A stretch of 64,000 bases of DNA, from the NCBI GenBank assembly GCA_018433835.1, contig JAHDQM010000040.1, forward strand, positions 22,486-86,485, read 5' to 3'. The translations under genes and the position numbers were made by a program. This DNA comes from Methanoculleus sp. Lineage in GTDB: Archaea > Halobacteriota > Methanomicrobia > Methanomicrobiales > Methanoculleaceae. The notes beneath the pieces were generated by a model, which was given only the letters and a program-made list of their open reading frames with translations, had not been told where the DNA came from and did not search any database. This document shows positions 1 to 9,544 of the stretch, one piece after another (positions within the stretch are counted from its first letter, which is position 1; each line of letters starts with the position of its first letter).

Positions 1-237
1 CCGTTCGTCCCCTCGCTTGCGACGAAGGTCGGGGTGTTTGCCTCGGTCGGGAGCGTCGAGGAGGCGCTCAGTGGGGCTGAGTGTGCGGTCTTCCTCGTGG
101 ACCACAATGTCTTCCGGGGAATCTCTATGGAAACGGTGAAGGGACTCATGGCCTCGCCGGTGGTCGTGGACGGGAAGAATCTGTTCGCGGGCGGGGAGGG
201 GGTTGTGTACATGGGGATTAGGAAAGGGTTGGTCTGA
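1..237 (+). CDS. Nucleotide-sugar dehydrogenase, C-terminal end (partial)
   Basis: The open frame enters from the left edge and ends in TGA at 235-237, so only the last 78 codons are visible. They look like the UDP-binding C-terminal domain of UDP-N-acetylmannosaminuronate or UDP-glucose dehydrogenases: an AECAVFLVDHNVFR segment followed by VVVDGKNLF, the usual strand that closes the domain. Such enzymes oxidise UDP-sugars to uronic acids for surface glycans, which fits the glycosyltransferase that starts at the next base. The NAD domain and catalytic cysteine lie outside the window, so the exact substrate cannot be told. A GTG at 34 is internal and not the start. Confidence 0.8.
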   Translation, partial: PFVPSLATKVGVFASVGSVEEALSGAECAVFLVDHNVFRGISMETVKGLMASPVVVDGKNLFAGGEGVVYMGIRKGLV

Positions 238-1440
238 GTGTCGGTGAGCAGGATAGTAGAAGCGAAAGATGACTCACAGGTGGACCTGAAAGATAAGACC
301 CTCCTTATCCTCACTCCGTCCTACCCCAGTGAGGATGAGTCTTTTATCGCCGAGACGTTTGTCAAGTATCAGGTTGCCGAATTAAAGCAATACTTCAAAA
401 AAGTCATTGTCATTGCACCGGTGTTCCATTCATTTGGTTATTTTAAGAAAGACAAACTCTGTAACGACTATACTTACGACAACGTGGAGGTCTATTTTCC
501 CCGATCTATCTATGTCCCAATTGTCTGGTTGAGCAAGATCCTGATCGATAACCGGCTGCAGGCAGTGGAGAGGTGCATCGAAGAGCACCATCTCCACTTT
601 GATCTCATCCATGCTCACTTCACCTGGCCGTCCGGCTATATCGGTGTCAGACTGAAGGAGAAATATAGGAGGCCGGTTATTACCACAATCCATGAGAACG
701 GTGACTGGTTTGATCAGGAGGCCGGTATGGATCATCCCCTCATTAACACTGCTTGGTCAGGTGCTGACGCCCTCATCAGGGTGAACAGAAAGGATGTTCC
801 TATCCTGCAGCGCTACAATGATCAGGTCAATTCTATCCCTAACGGGTTCTCCTCGGCCTTTCACCCCATCGATACGGCTATTGCGAGGGAGCGGCTCGGC
901 CTCTCAGGTGATGCGAAGATCATCTTCACACTGGGTGGCCTGATCAAACGAAAAGGCTTCAACTACCTGATCAACGCAATGGAGCAGGTCTGTAACCAGC
1001 GGGACGACGTGCTCTGCTTTATCGGGGGGGCAGGGCCGGAGAAAGGGAGCCTGCAGGGGCAGATCGACCGGTTGCGCCTCGGGGAGAGGGTGAGGTTGCT
1101 TGGGTCTGTGCCGGGAGACCAACTCACTCTCTGGATGAACGCCTGCGATCTCTTTGTCCTGCCGAGTCTCAATGAAGGTAACCCGACTGTGATGTTCGAG
1201 GCCCTCGGTTGCGGGAAGCCCTTTGTGGGGGCGAAGGTCGGTGGGGTGCCGGAGATTGTCACGTCGGATAAGTATGGCCTGCTGGTCGAGCCCGCTGACC
1301 CTGAAGATCTGGCAGAGAAGATCCTGGCGGCGCTGGACCGGGAGTGGGACCGGGAGGCAATCTTAGAGTATGCGGAGCGGTATACGTGGGAGAATATCGC
1401 GAAGGAGATCGTGGAGATATACACTCAGATTTTAGGGTAG
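238..1440 (+). CDS. Glycosyltransferase family 4 (GT-B fold)
   Basis: This 400-residue protein has the two Rossmann-like halves of GT4 enzymes. The N-terminal half has the TPSYP strand (residues 26-30) and a HAHFTWPSG segment near 125-133. The C-terminal half has GGLIKRKGF (about 233-241) and the nucleotide-sugar-binding EGNPTVMFE motif (313-321), which carries the two conserved glutamates. It should transfer a sugar from an activated donor onto a growing glycan at the cytoplasmic face of the membrane; donor and acceptor cannot be read from sequence. The GTG start abuts the TGA of the dehydrogenase, so the two are translationally coupled. Base composition is intermediate, falling toward the AT-rich gene downstream. 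Confidence 0.9.
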   Translation: MSVSRIVEAKDDSQVDLKDKTLLILTPSYPSEDESFIAETFVKYQVAELKQYFKKVIVIAPVFHSFGYFKKDKLCNDYTYDNVEVYFPRSIYVPIVWLSKILIDNRLQAVERCIEEHHLHFDLIHAHFTWPSGYIGVRLKEKYRRPVITTIHENGDWFDQEAGMDHPLINTAWSGADALIRVNRKDVPILQRYNDQVNSIPNGFSSAFHPIDTAIARERLGLSGDAKIIFTLGGLIKRKGFNYLINAMEQVCNQRDDVLCFIGGAGPEKGSLQGQIDRLRLGERVRLLGSVPGDQLTLWMNACDLFVLPSLNEGNPTVMFEALGCGKPFVGAKVGGVPEIVTSDKYGLLVEPADPEDLAEKILAALDREWDREAILEYAERYTWENIAKEIVEIYTQILG

Positions 1441-1545
1441 GATTTGCTCATCCGCTGAAACGCATGCTAATACGATAATAATTTATAGGCATCCAAAAAA
1501 CTATTGGTGTGCCATTTCATCGTTAGAAGGCTGATTACACGCTGA

Positions 1546-3570
1546 ATGTCAATTGCATTGCTTGGTAGTACCATGTTCTCAACATATAGTGATCTTGCCC
1601 TGATAGTAATCCTGTTGACCCTGGTACTGTCACTTGCAATTGGGCGAAATATCACGCGAGGGAGCCTTAGGGGTATTGACTGTCTCCTCGCGGCATTGGG
1701 GTTCCTATTCGGGCTTTTCATGACGGTTATGAACTTAGTCTACACCAGTAATGCCCTGTTTTTGTTAAGCCCGGTCATTGCAATTAGTTGCATACTGTAT
1801 TTACGGTATCGCAACGAATTCAAGGAAAACCCCCGTACCTACTTGTTAGAAATCAGTAACCGAAATAGCACAATACTCAGCATCATCTGGTGGTTTTTTA
1901 TCAGCGCCGCGCTGGTCACGTACTATTTCTCTGAGATATATACACGACATCCTTTGTTCTTTATCCTTGTCTCTGGAGCTGTCGTGGTTCTTGGTATTCA
2001 GATTATAACATCTCGTGGCTTAAATTCGACAAAAACCTCGATTTTTGTCGTAAAAATACTGTCACTCTCGCTTATTCTTCGGGCTAGTGCATATTTTGTC
2101 TCGCCATACCCGATTGGGTCAGATCCCTGGGCTCACCGGGAGTACGTTAAGTATTTCCTTGAACTTGGACGGGTTGCTGTACCCTCAGACTTTACGTTTT
2201 ACTATGTTAACTATCCAATTGCGCACCTACATGCAGCATGTACCAGTCTGCTGGCATCTATCTCTCCTCACGATGCGATGTTCCTGTGGGGGGTGATCCT
2301 TGCCCTCAGCACTATCGTCACGTTCTTGATCGTCAGGATGTTGACAGGAAATGTTCAGTTGGCACTGGTATCAATGCTGCTGCTGAATTTTGTCGACGTT
2401 CAGATTCAATGGAGCATCCAGGTTCTTGCAATGAGCTTTGGAATCGCCATATATGCGTTCATTATTTTCTTCGCATTGAAAATTTGTTTGAAACCTGAAG
2501 ATAGAAGAAAGTATATTCCTTTTATGCTCGTATTTCTAGGTATTATAGTCTGGACTCATACGATCAGTGCGTTCATCACTCTGGTTTCTTTACTTGCATT
2601 GGTTGTGGGGTATATTCTATATGAGATTCTTTATAACCAGAATCTTCTTTCAGCCCGATCGCAAAATGCTCAACTTTTGATAATTCCCCTCATATTTCTG
2701 GCAATAATTATTACGTACCACTGGATGGATCCCTCATATCCCTTCTTTGATAAGACCTTTGGCGGGTTGCTTAATTCACTCTCCATGGAAGCAGAGTTTT
2801 TAGGGGCTACAACGCTATCAAACGTACATGGTCGATGGGAGGAGTTATTACAACCTGTGGGTTTTTGTTTATACGCCTTCTTTGGGATCATTGGAACTCT
2901 GTACTGCCTGTCTCATAAAAAGCAGGCAAAGAAGTATTTCCCGCTTGTTGTTTTAGCGCTTACGTTATTCTTTGTTCGCTACGCATTCCCGATTTTTGGA
3001 ATGAGAGATATCATACCTGATCGTTGGCCCGCATTTGCGTTTGTTTGTTTCGCGTTATTTGTTGGAGTTGGGGTCTTTTGTGCTCTGGGTCTGCTGAAAA
3101 CAAAGAGAACTGCCATCTATACGGTTGCAATGCTCTTCTTTATTGGATCGTTTTTTATGATTACAGATGGAGCGACAAACCATGATTCTCCATTGTATGG
3201 TGAGGAGGTTTTTCTTAAGTTAATCTGGACTGAATCGGAAATGAATATGTATACCCATATAAACGAAACGTATGATGGGACGATTATCGCTGATGAACAG
3301 ACCGTGGGCAGACCTTTCGAAACCTATTTGAAGGTTGATGGTGCGAAAAAATATACGATAACTCGAGATGGTCAAATCAATAAGGATGCGTTGTCTCAAG
3401 GTCTAGTTATCTGGAGAAAGAGTAGTCTAAACCGCCCTACCTCATGTCGTGATGCTAGATATGTGACAAATCTACTGCTTGGAGATGAATTCTATCATTA
3501 CCTTGATAATAATTATTCGTGTATCTTTGACGTGCGCGAGGGAAAATGCTTTCTAGCTGCTTATCTATAG
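1546..3570 (+). CDS. Polytopic membrane protein, probable GT-C type glycosyltransferase
   Basis: This 674-residue protein has many hydrophobic segments across roughly the first 560 residues and a soluble tail. Residues 191-197 read GSDPWAH, in a loop after several membrane spans. That recalls the acidic loop motif of lipid-linked GT-C enzymes, so a role in transferring sugars from a lipid carrier outside the membrane is inferred, not proven. Codon use is clearly more AT-rich than in most of the window. An AT-rich promoter-like stretch (AATTTATAGG at 1480-1489) precedes the ATG, so it likely has its own transcript. Its 3' end overlaps the convergent glycosyltransferase by 6 bp. It looks horizontally acquired. 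Confidence 0.65.
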   Translation: MSIALLGSTMFSTYSDLALIVILLTLVLSLAIGRNITRGSLRGIDCLLAALGFLFGLFMTVMNLVYTSNALFLLSPVIAISCILYLRYRNEFKENPRTYLLEISNRNSTILSIIWWFFISAALVTYYFSEIYTRHPLFFILVSGAVVVLGIQIITSRGLNSTKTSIFVVKILSLSLILRASAYFVSPYPIGSDPWAHREYVKYFLELGRVAVPSDFTFYYVNYPIAHLHAACTSLLASISPHDAMFLWGVILALSTIVTFLIVRMLTGNVQLALVSMLLLNFVDVQIQWSIQVLAMSFGIAIYAFIIFFALKICLKPEDRRKYIPFMLVFLGIIVWTHTISAFITLVSLLALVVGYILYEILYNQNLLSARSQNAQLLIIPLIFLAIIITYHWMDPSYPFFDKTFGGLLNSLSMEAEFLGATTLSNVHGRWEELLQPVGFCLYAFFGIIGTLYCLSHKKQAKKYFPLVVLALTLFFVRYAFPIFGMRDIIPDRWPAFAFVCFALFVGVGVFCALGLLKTKRTAIYTVAMLFFIGSFFMITDGATNHDSPLYGEEVFLKLIWTESEMNMYTHINETYDGTIIADEQTVGRPFETYLKVDGAKKYTITRDGQINKDALSQGLVIWRKSSLNRPTSCRDARYVTNLLLGDEFYHYLDNNYSCIFDVREGKCFLAAYL

Positions 3571-4572
3571 TTCATTTTGTTTTGGAAGCGGATTTTTTAT
3601 TCGTATATGTGGTTTCTGTAGAGTGTATATTGTTATTTTCATCGCTCTTGCTGCCTGATATACAAATCCTGGTAAAAATGATATTAAATAAACTATATTC
3701 CTCGTTCCGCGTTGGTTTCTTGTATTGCACTCGCGGATTATTTTTCGGGCCAATTTTGGTTCTTTGGACTTCAAAGCTCTTCCGGCGAGTTTTAGTCTAA
3801 GTACTTCCATATATTCTTGTAGATCACTCAAATCCGATGGTGAAATCTTTCTCTCGTTCCTTTTCATATATTCAGATCCCGTTTGCATAAATGGATGATT
3901 TATTTCCACTTTTGTTTTTTCGTTGGCTCGATTGGTGGCCTCATAATGATATACTGCAATCGGTTCCCTGCAAAACGCAATGTGGTAATATAATGCGATA
4001 CGCCCCCACATTTCGGTGTCCTCACCCCACCATTTGCCTACCGCGAAAAAACCAATTCTATCGAATACAGTTTTTGGGATGCAAACAGATGATGAGGTGA
4101 TAGGTTCACTTTTTGCAGCCACTTGAAAAAATCGTGAGATGATTCCTTCCCATGGTTTTGAAGGCAAGTGTTGGATGTTGGCCTCTTGAAGGTGGCTGTA
4201 ATATTGGATATAGTATGATGTCGCGTATGCTCCTGCATCCGGAAACTTTCTCCTCAACCGCAGTATCGTCTCCAGAAACTCCGGCAGCCACTCATCATCC
4301 GCATCCAGAAACGCGACCAGCTCTGCCCGGGCGGCCGCAATCCCCCGGTTCCTCGCCGCCGACACCCCCCGGTTCTCCTGCTGGATCAGCCGGATCCGGG
4401 GTTCGTCAAACGCCCTGACGATCTCCGCCCCGTCGTCGGTGGAGCCGTCGTCCACCACGATCACCTCAAAGTCCTGGAAGGTCTGGGCGAAGACCGAGTT
4501 TAAGGCACGGGCGATGTAGGGGCCTTTGTTGTAGAGAGGGATGACGACCGAGACTGCTGGTATTTCGGACAT
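3565..4572 (-). CDS. Glycosyltransferase family 2 (GT-A fold)
   Basis: This 335-residue protein begins with the GT2 signature VSVVIPLYNKG. It has DDGS at 41-44 (nucleotide binding), DADD at 90-93 (metal-binding DXD-like motif) and an acidic GED near 183-185 that would supply the catalytic base. It should add a sugar from a nucleotide donor in the cytoplasm during glycan assembly. It follows the pyruvyltransferase gene by one base, so the two form one minus-strand unit. Composition is mosaic: the first ~105 codons are GC-rich like the rest of the cluster, while the remainder matches the AT-rich membrane gene it faces. This suggests recombination inside the gene. Specificity is unknown. Confidence 0.9.
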   Translation of the reverse strand: MSEIPAVSVVIPLYNKGPYIARALNSVFAQTFQDFEVIVVDDGSTDDGAEIVRAFDEPRIRLIQQENRGVSAARNRGIAAARAELVAFLDADDEWLPEFLETILRLRRKFPDAGAYATSYYIQYYSHLQEANIQHLPSKPWEGIISRFFQVAAKSEPITSSSVCIPKTVFDRIGFFAVGKWWGEDTEMWGRIALYYHIAFCREPIAVYHYEATNRANEKTKVEINHPFMQTGSEYMKRNERKISPSDLSDLQEYMEVLRLKLAGRALKSKEPKLARKIIRECNTRNQRGTRNIVYLISFLPGFVYQAARAMKITIYTLQKPHIRIKNPLPKQNEL

Positions 4573-4573
4573 T

Positions 4574-5827
4574 TCAGTTCACCCTGATGAGGCGTTTCAG
4601 TCCCACTCCGGCGGAGAACGCCGTCCTCTGGACGTCGGGGATCCGCCCCGCCAGATTATTCCTGATCGCAGCATTCTCGTCCAGCATGGAGGTCATCCGG
4701 CTGGCAATCTCTTCAGCATTCAGAGCGCCGGGATCCATACAGTAATCGGTATGGCCGAAGATATCCCGGTTGATCCCCTGAGCCTTGATGCTGTAGGCGA
4801 AGCTCAGCGTCGGGACACCTGACGAGAGGGCGGCGATCGTCGAGTGCGTCCGTGCCCCGGCAAAGAGCGCCAGCCGGCTGATGATCCACTTCGTCCCTGC
4901 GGCGTTATACTCAGGAGAGATCAGGGTGATGCTGCCGTTTCGGTCCCTGATCAAGGAGAATGCCCGTTGCATGAACTCGTAGTCGTTCGAATTCGGGTTG
5001 GTCACGTGGGGGATCAGGTAGACCGGTATCCCGGTCTTTTTCGCTACATTTTCGATGATCGACGCCGCCATGCCGGTCCACGCTTCGAGATCGCCACCGG
5101 TCACATACTTCGCCATCAGGGGACTGAGATTCAAGCCGATTCCCTCCTCATCGATGGGGAGTATATCCTCGATCCCCTCCGGCTTGACCGAGTCCATGAG
5201 AAACGCCGGGTCCGCAACAGGGTAGACGTTCCTGGTTACCCCGATGCTTTTGAGGTAGTCGATCGTGGCGGACTCCCGGGCAAAGATCCCGGTGACCTCC
5301 CGGAGATGGTTGCTCATGTAGCGCTCATAGTCGGGCATTGCGCTGAACGGACCGACAGACGCTCCCCAGATGGCCAGGGGCTTTTTCTTTTCAAGGACTA
5401 TGTCATCAAGGCCGGTGAAAAGCCTGGGAACACCGTAGTCGAGAGAGTAGTTGTCCCCGCCGACGGAGAGAACCGCAATCGCGTCATCAAGGTATGGGAG
5501 CATATCGCGGTATACCTGATATCTGAGTGACGCTGGATTGAAGAGGGATCGATACGCGTATGACCAGGCCTCCGATTTCCAGAAGTTCCGGAGTGCCTGC
5601 TTCTTATTCATCCGGTTCGAATGAAGGTGGGTAATAGCGGGATCGTACTCCTCCAGGCACTGTCTCCGGAACTGCTCCTCGCTCCGAAAATGGCTGAGGC
5701 AGATAAAGCGGGGGTCCTTGAAATGTTCCCGCAGGATCTTCGTCGTCCCCCGCACAATCGCCTCACACCCCCGGTTTGTGTAAGGCCCGTTCCCGGCCAG
5801 AATAAACAGCGGTCTATTATCATCCAT
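4574..5827 (-). CDS. Polysaccharide pyruvyl transferase family protein
   Basis: This 417-residue protein starts with an AGNGPYTNRGCEAI segment and ends with GARTHSTIAALSSGVPTL, the two conserved stretches of the polysaccharide pyruvyl transferase (CsaB/WcaK-like) family. The fold resembles GT-B. Members add pyruvate ketals from phosphoenolpyruvate to surface sugars, although many cluster members are only inferred to do so. It sits between an Fe-S FrhB-like gene upstream (2-bp gap) and a GT2 gene downstream, an arrangement common in exopolysaccharide loci. The ATG at 5827 follows directly on the upstream stop, indicating coupling. Substrate is not predictable. Confidence 0.85.
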   Translation of the reverse strand: MDDNRPLFILAGNGPYTNRGCEAIVRGTTKILREHFKDPRFICLSHFRSEEQFRRQCLEEYDPAITHLHSNRMNKKQALRNFWKSEAWSYAYRSLFNPASLRYQVYRDMLPYLDDAIAVLSVGGDNYSLDYGVPRLFTGLDDIVLEKKKPLAIWGASVGPFSAMPDYERYMSNHLREVTGIFARESATIDYLKSIGVTRNVYPVADPAFLMDSVKPEGIEDILPIDEEGIGLNLSPLMAKYVTGGDLEAWTGMAASIIENVAKKTGIPVYLIPHVTNPNSNDYEFMQRAFSLIRDRNGSITLISPEYNAAGTKWIISRLALFAGARTHSTIAALSSGVPTLSFAYSIKAQGINRDIFGHTDYCMDPGALNAEEIASRMTSMLDENAAIRNNLAGRIPDVQRTAFSAGVGLKRLIRVN

Positions 5828-5829
5828 GG

Positions 5830-7188
5830 TTATTGCCCCTGCCCCGCCCTTCGAAGATACCGAAGAGTTCTTACCGGGAACGTAATAATCTTTGATAGTC
5901 GTCTCACGACCGCCAGTCGCTTCAGATCTTGCCCCATCGCCCCCCGGAGATGCTCGGCGTCCCGCTCCCCGGCGCCCCAGCGATCCCGGCTCACGACCCG
6001 CATTCGCTCCTTCAGCGCGATCTCCTGGCGCAGGAGGGGGTTCTTAGGCCTTGACGGAGCCACCCGCTTTTTCGGAGCACCCTCTCGGTCGAGGTACAAT
6101 CTATACGCCAGATGTTGCCGCTTGACCGCGATGACCCCACTCTGGCTCTGCACCACCCGCTCGACCGGGATCGGGTCGAGAGAGATCCCCTGCCTCCGCT
6201 CGACCAACTCCTGCACCGCCGGCGATCGCACTAAGAGGAGGCTTGTTCCCCGGCTGTCCCGCGAATACTCCGGCAGCCAGGCGTCCATGCATGTCGCGTC
6301 CGCACATTCGGCAAAGACGTCGTCGCAGTAACTGCAGGTTTTCGGCGTGAACCATCGGTTCGTCCATGCCTCGGAGATCCCCTCGTTCCAGAAGATCCTC
6401 TGCTCTTCACCGTCCGAGGTCGTGAACGTATAGTGATAATTGCTCGCCGGCTGATCCGGGTTCTTCCCGCGGTAACGTACTCCCGTTACCTCCCCCCGCA
6501 CCCCGGCGAGGGCGGCGATATACTCGGTGAACTCCCTGCTCTTCAGCTGTCCGCAGACGAGACCGACGGTGACGACGATCCGCCCCCGGAGTTTCTTGTT
6601 CCGTTGCTGGGCAAGCCGGATTGCCTTGACGAAGCAGGGAAGGCCTGTGATAGCGTAGCGCCCGGGGACCTCGAGGATCTGCTTGACGACTCCCGACAGC
6701 TCCACCGGGTAGTAGGCCGAGCCGGCCCCGGTGCGGACCTCCTCCGGGGTATCGAAAACCCGGAAGGAAAAGAGCCGCTCCGGGTCGCCGGTGGGGGCGA
6801 CGCAGATGACGTGGTCGACGACGCCCTCGGCGAGCAGCGCCTCGAGAAGCCAGGTCGCCATCCCGCCTGAGGCACTCGTCGCCCGGTGCTTCTCGGAGTA
6901 GCCGACGTAGGAGGCGAGGTAGTAGCCGGTCTCGGAACGGTGCCGGATCCCGGGGACCGCCCCGTAGAGCCGCTCCCCGATCGTATCCTCATTCTCCCCG
7001 GTACCGGAGAACGGACAGGCTTTTAGGCAGAGGCCACACTCCGTGGTGCAGGGTGAGACCGTGACCGGGTTGTACTCACCGTAGCGGTTCCACTCCATCG
7101 CAAGGATACCCTGCGGGCAGAAGGCGGCGCAGAGCCCGCAACCGATGCAGAGATGTTCAGCAACGTTTGCAATGACAGACGATTTCAC
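5830..7188 (-). CDS. Coenzyme F420 hydrogenase/dehydrogenase beta-subunit family Fe-S protein
   Basis: From the GTG at 7188 the protein has 452 residues. Residues 14-24 (CIGCGLCAAFC) and a second CTTECGLCLKAC cluster form a two-[4Fe-4S] ferredoxin domain, followed by FrhB-type N and C domains with a conserved TCSYCDD segment. The family binds flavin and passes electrons to or from F420 or ferredoxin. Copies in polysaccharide loci probably reduce a glycan intermediate, but the substrate is unknown. The frame is open up to an alternative start at 7305, which would overlap the flippase by 113 bp. The GTG at 7188 is preferred because it lies 4 bp after the flippase stop and has GGAG nine bases upstream. 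Confidence 0.85.
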   Translation of the reverse strand: MKSSVIANVAEHLCIGCGLCAAFCPQGILAMEWNRYGEYNPVTVSPCTTECGLCLKACPFSGTGENEDTIGERLYGAVPGIRHRSETGYYLASYVGYSEKHRATSASGGMATWLLEALLAEGVVDHVICVAPTGDPERLFSFRVFDTPEEVRTGAGSAYYPVELSGVVKQILEVPGRYAITGLPCFVKAIRLAQQRNKKLRGRIVVTVGLVCGQLKSREFTEYIAALAGVRGEVTGVRYRGKNPDQPASNYHYTFTTSDGEEQRIFWNEGISEAWTNRWFTPKTCSYCDDVFAECADATCMDAWLPEYSRDSRGTSLLLVRSPAVQELVERRQGISLDPIPVERVVQSQSGVIAVKRQHLAYRLYLDREGAPKKRVAPSRPKNPLLRQEIALKERMRVVSRDRWGAGERDAEHLRGAMGQDLKRLAVVRRLSKIITFPVRTLRYLRRAGQGQ

Positions 7189-7192
7189 GCAA

Positions 7193-8749
7193 TCATTCTC
7201 CTGAGTGCTGAGGGAGGTATGATTCAAAGAGCTTCCGCTCATATTCATTGAGACCGAGCGCCCAGACCGCCGCAAGGTAAACCAGAGCAATGCCCGCTCC
7301 GGCAACGGCGAGTGTAACTAGGGCGGGAATCTGGACGACGGCGCCCAGGGTTGCCGCCGCAACCCCGATGAGGGCGGTCGCGACAATCCCGGGGAACATC
7401 GACCGGGTGAAGGTGTGACTCCCAACCCCGAGCACTCGCGTTGCATACCAGGGGGTGAAAACGGCGTTCTTCAGGGTGAGGACAATCGCCGCCGCGGCCG
7501 CGACGCCGTAATACCCCCAACCGGTCAGGAGCGGGAGGATGACCGCGAGGCCGAAATTTCCGATTCCCATAAAGAACGTCACGATCCCCGGCACCCGCAC
7601 CTGATTGTAGGCGACGTTGATCGGGAAGAGGGGCAGCACTGAAAGGTTGACTGCGAGGTGCACCGTCAGGAGGATCATCAGCGGGGCGAGGAAGGTAAAC
7701 TCCTCCCCCACCCAGATCGTAAGAAGCTCTGGAGCAAGCCCACAGACGAGCCCGATCGGGAGGGCCATGGCAAGCCCCATCAGTTTGACGGCACTCTTCG
7801 TGACCCGGATCAGGGTCTCGGTCTGTTCCCGGGCATAGCAGGCAAGGATCGTCGGTGTCAGGACGCCGGAGAGCACCCCGGCGACCGCCCGCAGGAGGAT
7901 GACCCACTGGAGGGCGATCGCATACTCCCCGGCAGACGTCGCCCCGAAGAGGAGGTTCACGACGATGAGGTCGATCTGGAGGAAGAGGAGGGAGCCGATC
8001 TGGTTGATGACCACCCACCACCCCATCCCACAGAGGTCGTTGACCCGTGTGCGGTCGAAGGACCCGATCGAGACCCGGAGATAGGGGCAGACTCGCCGGG
8101 CGAGGACAATCGAGACCCCGGAGGCTACAACAGCCCCGGCCAGGTACGCTCCGCCGACGAGGGCGAGATCCGGGCCAAAGAAGGTGAAGAGAAGGACGAT
8201 CAGCCCCGTCTGGACAACGATATTTGTGATATTGACGAGGTTCTGAAGGTCGAGACGGTTGTAGGCGAAGAGCTGGACCGTGAAGTTCCCGCTCCAGGAC
8301 CGGATCAGGAAGGCGGCCGAGACCCCGAGGAAGAGGAGGATTGCTCCAGTCTCTTGACCGGCCGGGACGTTGAAGATCGACGGGGCGAAGTACGCGACAA
8401 CGAGGATGACCGGGACCATCAGGAGGATGATCACGGTGAGCCCGATGAGCGCAGTGTTGAATGTCTTGTTCGCGGCTGCATAGTCCTCCCGCTGGAGGTC
8501 GACGGTGAGGAACCGGGAGACCGAAGTGTTGAGCGACTGGACGACGATCGCCACGTACCCGGTGATCGAGGTCGCGAGCGGGATGAGCCCGTAGGCCGCG
8601 ACCCCGAGGGTGTTGATGAAGTACGGCACCAGAAGCACCCCGATGACGATGTTCACCAGAAAATACGCGATATTCGCCGCGAGGTTGCGGGGGAGCTGGG
8701 CGGCGAGGCCTCGTGGGTTCCGGTCTGTAGCGGGGGTGGTGGATGGCAT
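7193..8749 (-). CDS. Polysaccharide flippase (Wzx/RfbX-like, MATE superfamily)
   Basis: This 518-residue protein is hydrophobic throughout, with about 12-14 membrane spans in two halves, as in polysaccharide-biosynthesis flippases. The N-terminal region (LPRNLAANIAYFLVNIVIG) begins the first span after about 25 soluble residues. The expected role is to flip lipid-linked oligosaccharides across the cytoplasmic membrane. It is the first gene of a minus-strand run with the FrhB-like, pyruvyltransferase and GT2 genes, spaced by 1-4 bases. A long antisense open frame over it is a high-GC artefact. The substrate glycan cannot be inferred. Confidence 0.9.
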   Translation of the reverse strand: MPSTTPATDRNPRGLAAQLPRNLAANIAYFLVNIVIGVLLVPYFINTLGVAAYGLIPLATSITGYVAIVVQSLNTSVSRFLTVDLQREDYAAANKTFNTALIGLTVIILLMVPVILVVAYFAPSIFNVPAGQETGAILLFLGVSAAFLIRSWSGNFTVQLFAYNRLDLQNLVNITNIVVQTGLIVLLFTFFGPDLALVGGAYLAGAVVASGVSIVLARRVCPYLRVSIGSFDRTRVNDLCGMGWWVVINQIGSLLFLQIDLIVVNLLFGATSAGEYAIALQWVILLRAVAGVLSGVLTPTILACYAREQTETLIRVTKSAVKLMGLAMALPIGLVCGLAPELLTIWVGEEFTFLAPLMILLTVHLAVNLSVLPLFPINVAYNQVRVPGIVTFFMGIGNFGLAVILPLLTGWGYYGVAAAAAIVLTLKNAVFTPWYATRVLGVGSHTFTRSMFPGIVATALIGVAAATLGAVVQIPALVTLAVAGAGIALVYLAAVWALGLNEYERKLFESYLPQHSGE

Positions 8750-9325
8750 GGATATTCTTCTTGGCCGGGATGGTATCGGCTTCCCGGAGGGGTATTCACC
8801 TACGGGATTTTTATCTTACGGATTAGTAACGGCGATATGAAATGCCTGCCGGATTTGCTCTTTGGAGGTGGCGCTCCAGGATGGGCGGGGGCAACTCAGG
8901 GGCCGTGAACGCCAAACGCCGTTGAATGCTTCCTCCGCAGTGATTATGACGAACGATAGGATGGTGTCTGCAAGGTTCGAGCCCGGCCGGCCCCGCGAGA
9001 CCTACTACGCTCGGCTCAGGCGCCACGACCGTCCAGTGTGTCGCACCTGCCGATGCTCCTGCTCCCACTCGAAGCCCGTGGCTTCTCAAGCTCCGGACGT
9101 CGTCCATCGCTCCCTGAGGGCCAGTCGCGACTCCTACGTCACCTTCACCCGCACGAGCGTCCGGATCTCGTCCAGAGAGGACGACGCCATCCGGACCGCG
9201 GTGCGAGCACCTGTAGCGGATGCAGTTGCCGCCCTGGCGTGAGAGGGGACTCTTTACCCTTCACTTTCAACCCGCGCACGGCCACCCATTATACCGTTCC
9301 CCTTCTCCAGACTGACATATATGAT
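8750..9325. other. Gene-free stretch with repeat fragments and the HicAB promoter
   Basis: No convincing gene is seen here. The sequence holds a dispersed-repeat copy at 9042-9096 and a CCTACTACGCTCGGCTCAGG segment (9001-9020) that recurs, with small changes, on the other strand at about 11624-11650. An ATTATACC sequence near 9287-9294 could be the TATA box for the three-gene module that starts at 9326. The stretch appears to be eroded accessory DNA rather than functional coding sequence. Confidence 0.5.
9042..9096 (+). repeat. Dispersed repeat copy R1
   Basis: It begins with CGCACCTGCCGATGCTC and contains CTCGAAGCCCGTGGCTTC (an imperfect palindrome) followed by TCAAGCTCCGG. This matches copy R5 at 48823-48853 almost base for base apart from the palindrome loop, and resembles the units at 32121-32191. 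It lies outside genes. Confidence 0.6.
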
Positions 9326-9544
9326 ATGAAATGTTCCCCTCCCCTCCGCTACGACCGGATCCTCTTCCGCGACCGTGAGGTCTTCGAGTTCACCCACATG
9401 CCCGACAATCACCGCAATGGGGTGGACACACAGGAGACGATAGGTAAGGGCCTGCCTGAGGACCCGGAGCTCATGCGGATATTGCAGGACGAGTTGATCG
9501 AGGAGAAGATCAAGCGAGGTGAACTGCAAGGGTGCTCCCCATGA
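9326..9544 (+). CDS. Small hypothetical protein leading the HicAB module
   Basis: This 72-residue protein is mixed-charge, with a helical C-terminal half rich in E and K (EDPELMRILQDELIEEKIK). The family is not recognised. ATG at 9326 is chosen because an upstream ATG at 9321 runs into a stop after two codons. The gene overlaps the HicA start by ATGA (9541-9544), so it is translated with the toxin-antitoxin pair and is probably functionally linked. It could be an accessory antitoxin or regulator; that is inference from position only. Confidence 0.65.
   Translation: MKCSPPLRYDRILFRDREVFEFTHMPDNHRNGVDTQETIGKGLPEDPELMRILQDELIEEKIKRGELQGCSP

Noticed and set aside
7658..8908. Long plus-strand frame opposite the flippase gene
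   Set aside because: Composition is dominated by D, E, R, G and P with no motif; it is the antisense shadow of a real membrane-protein gene in GC-rich DNA.
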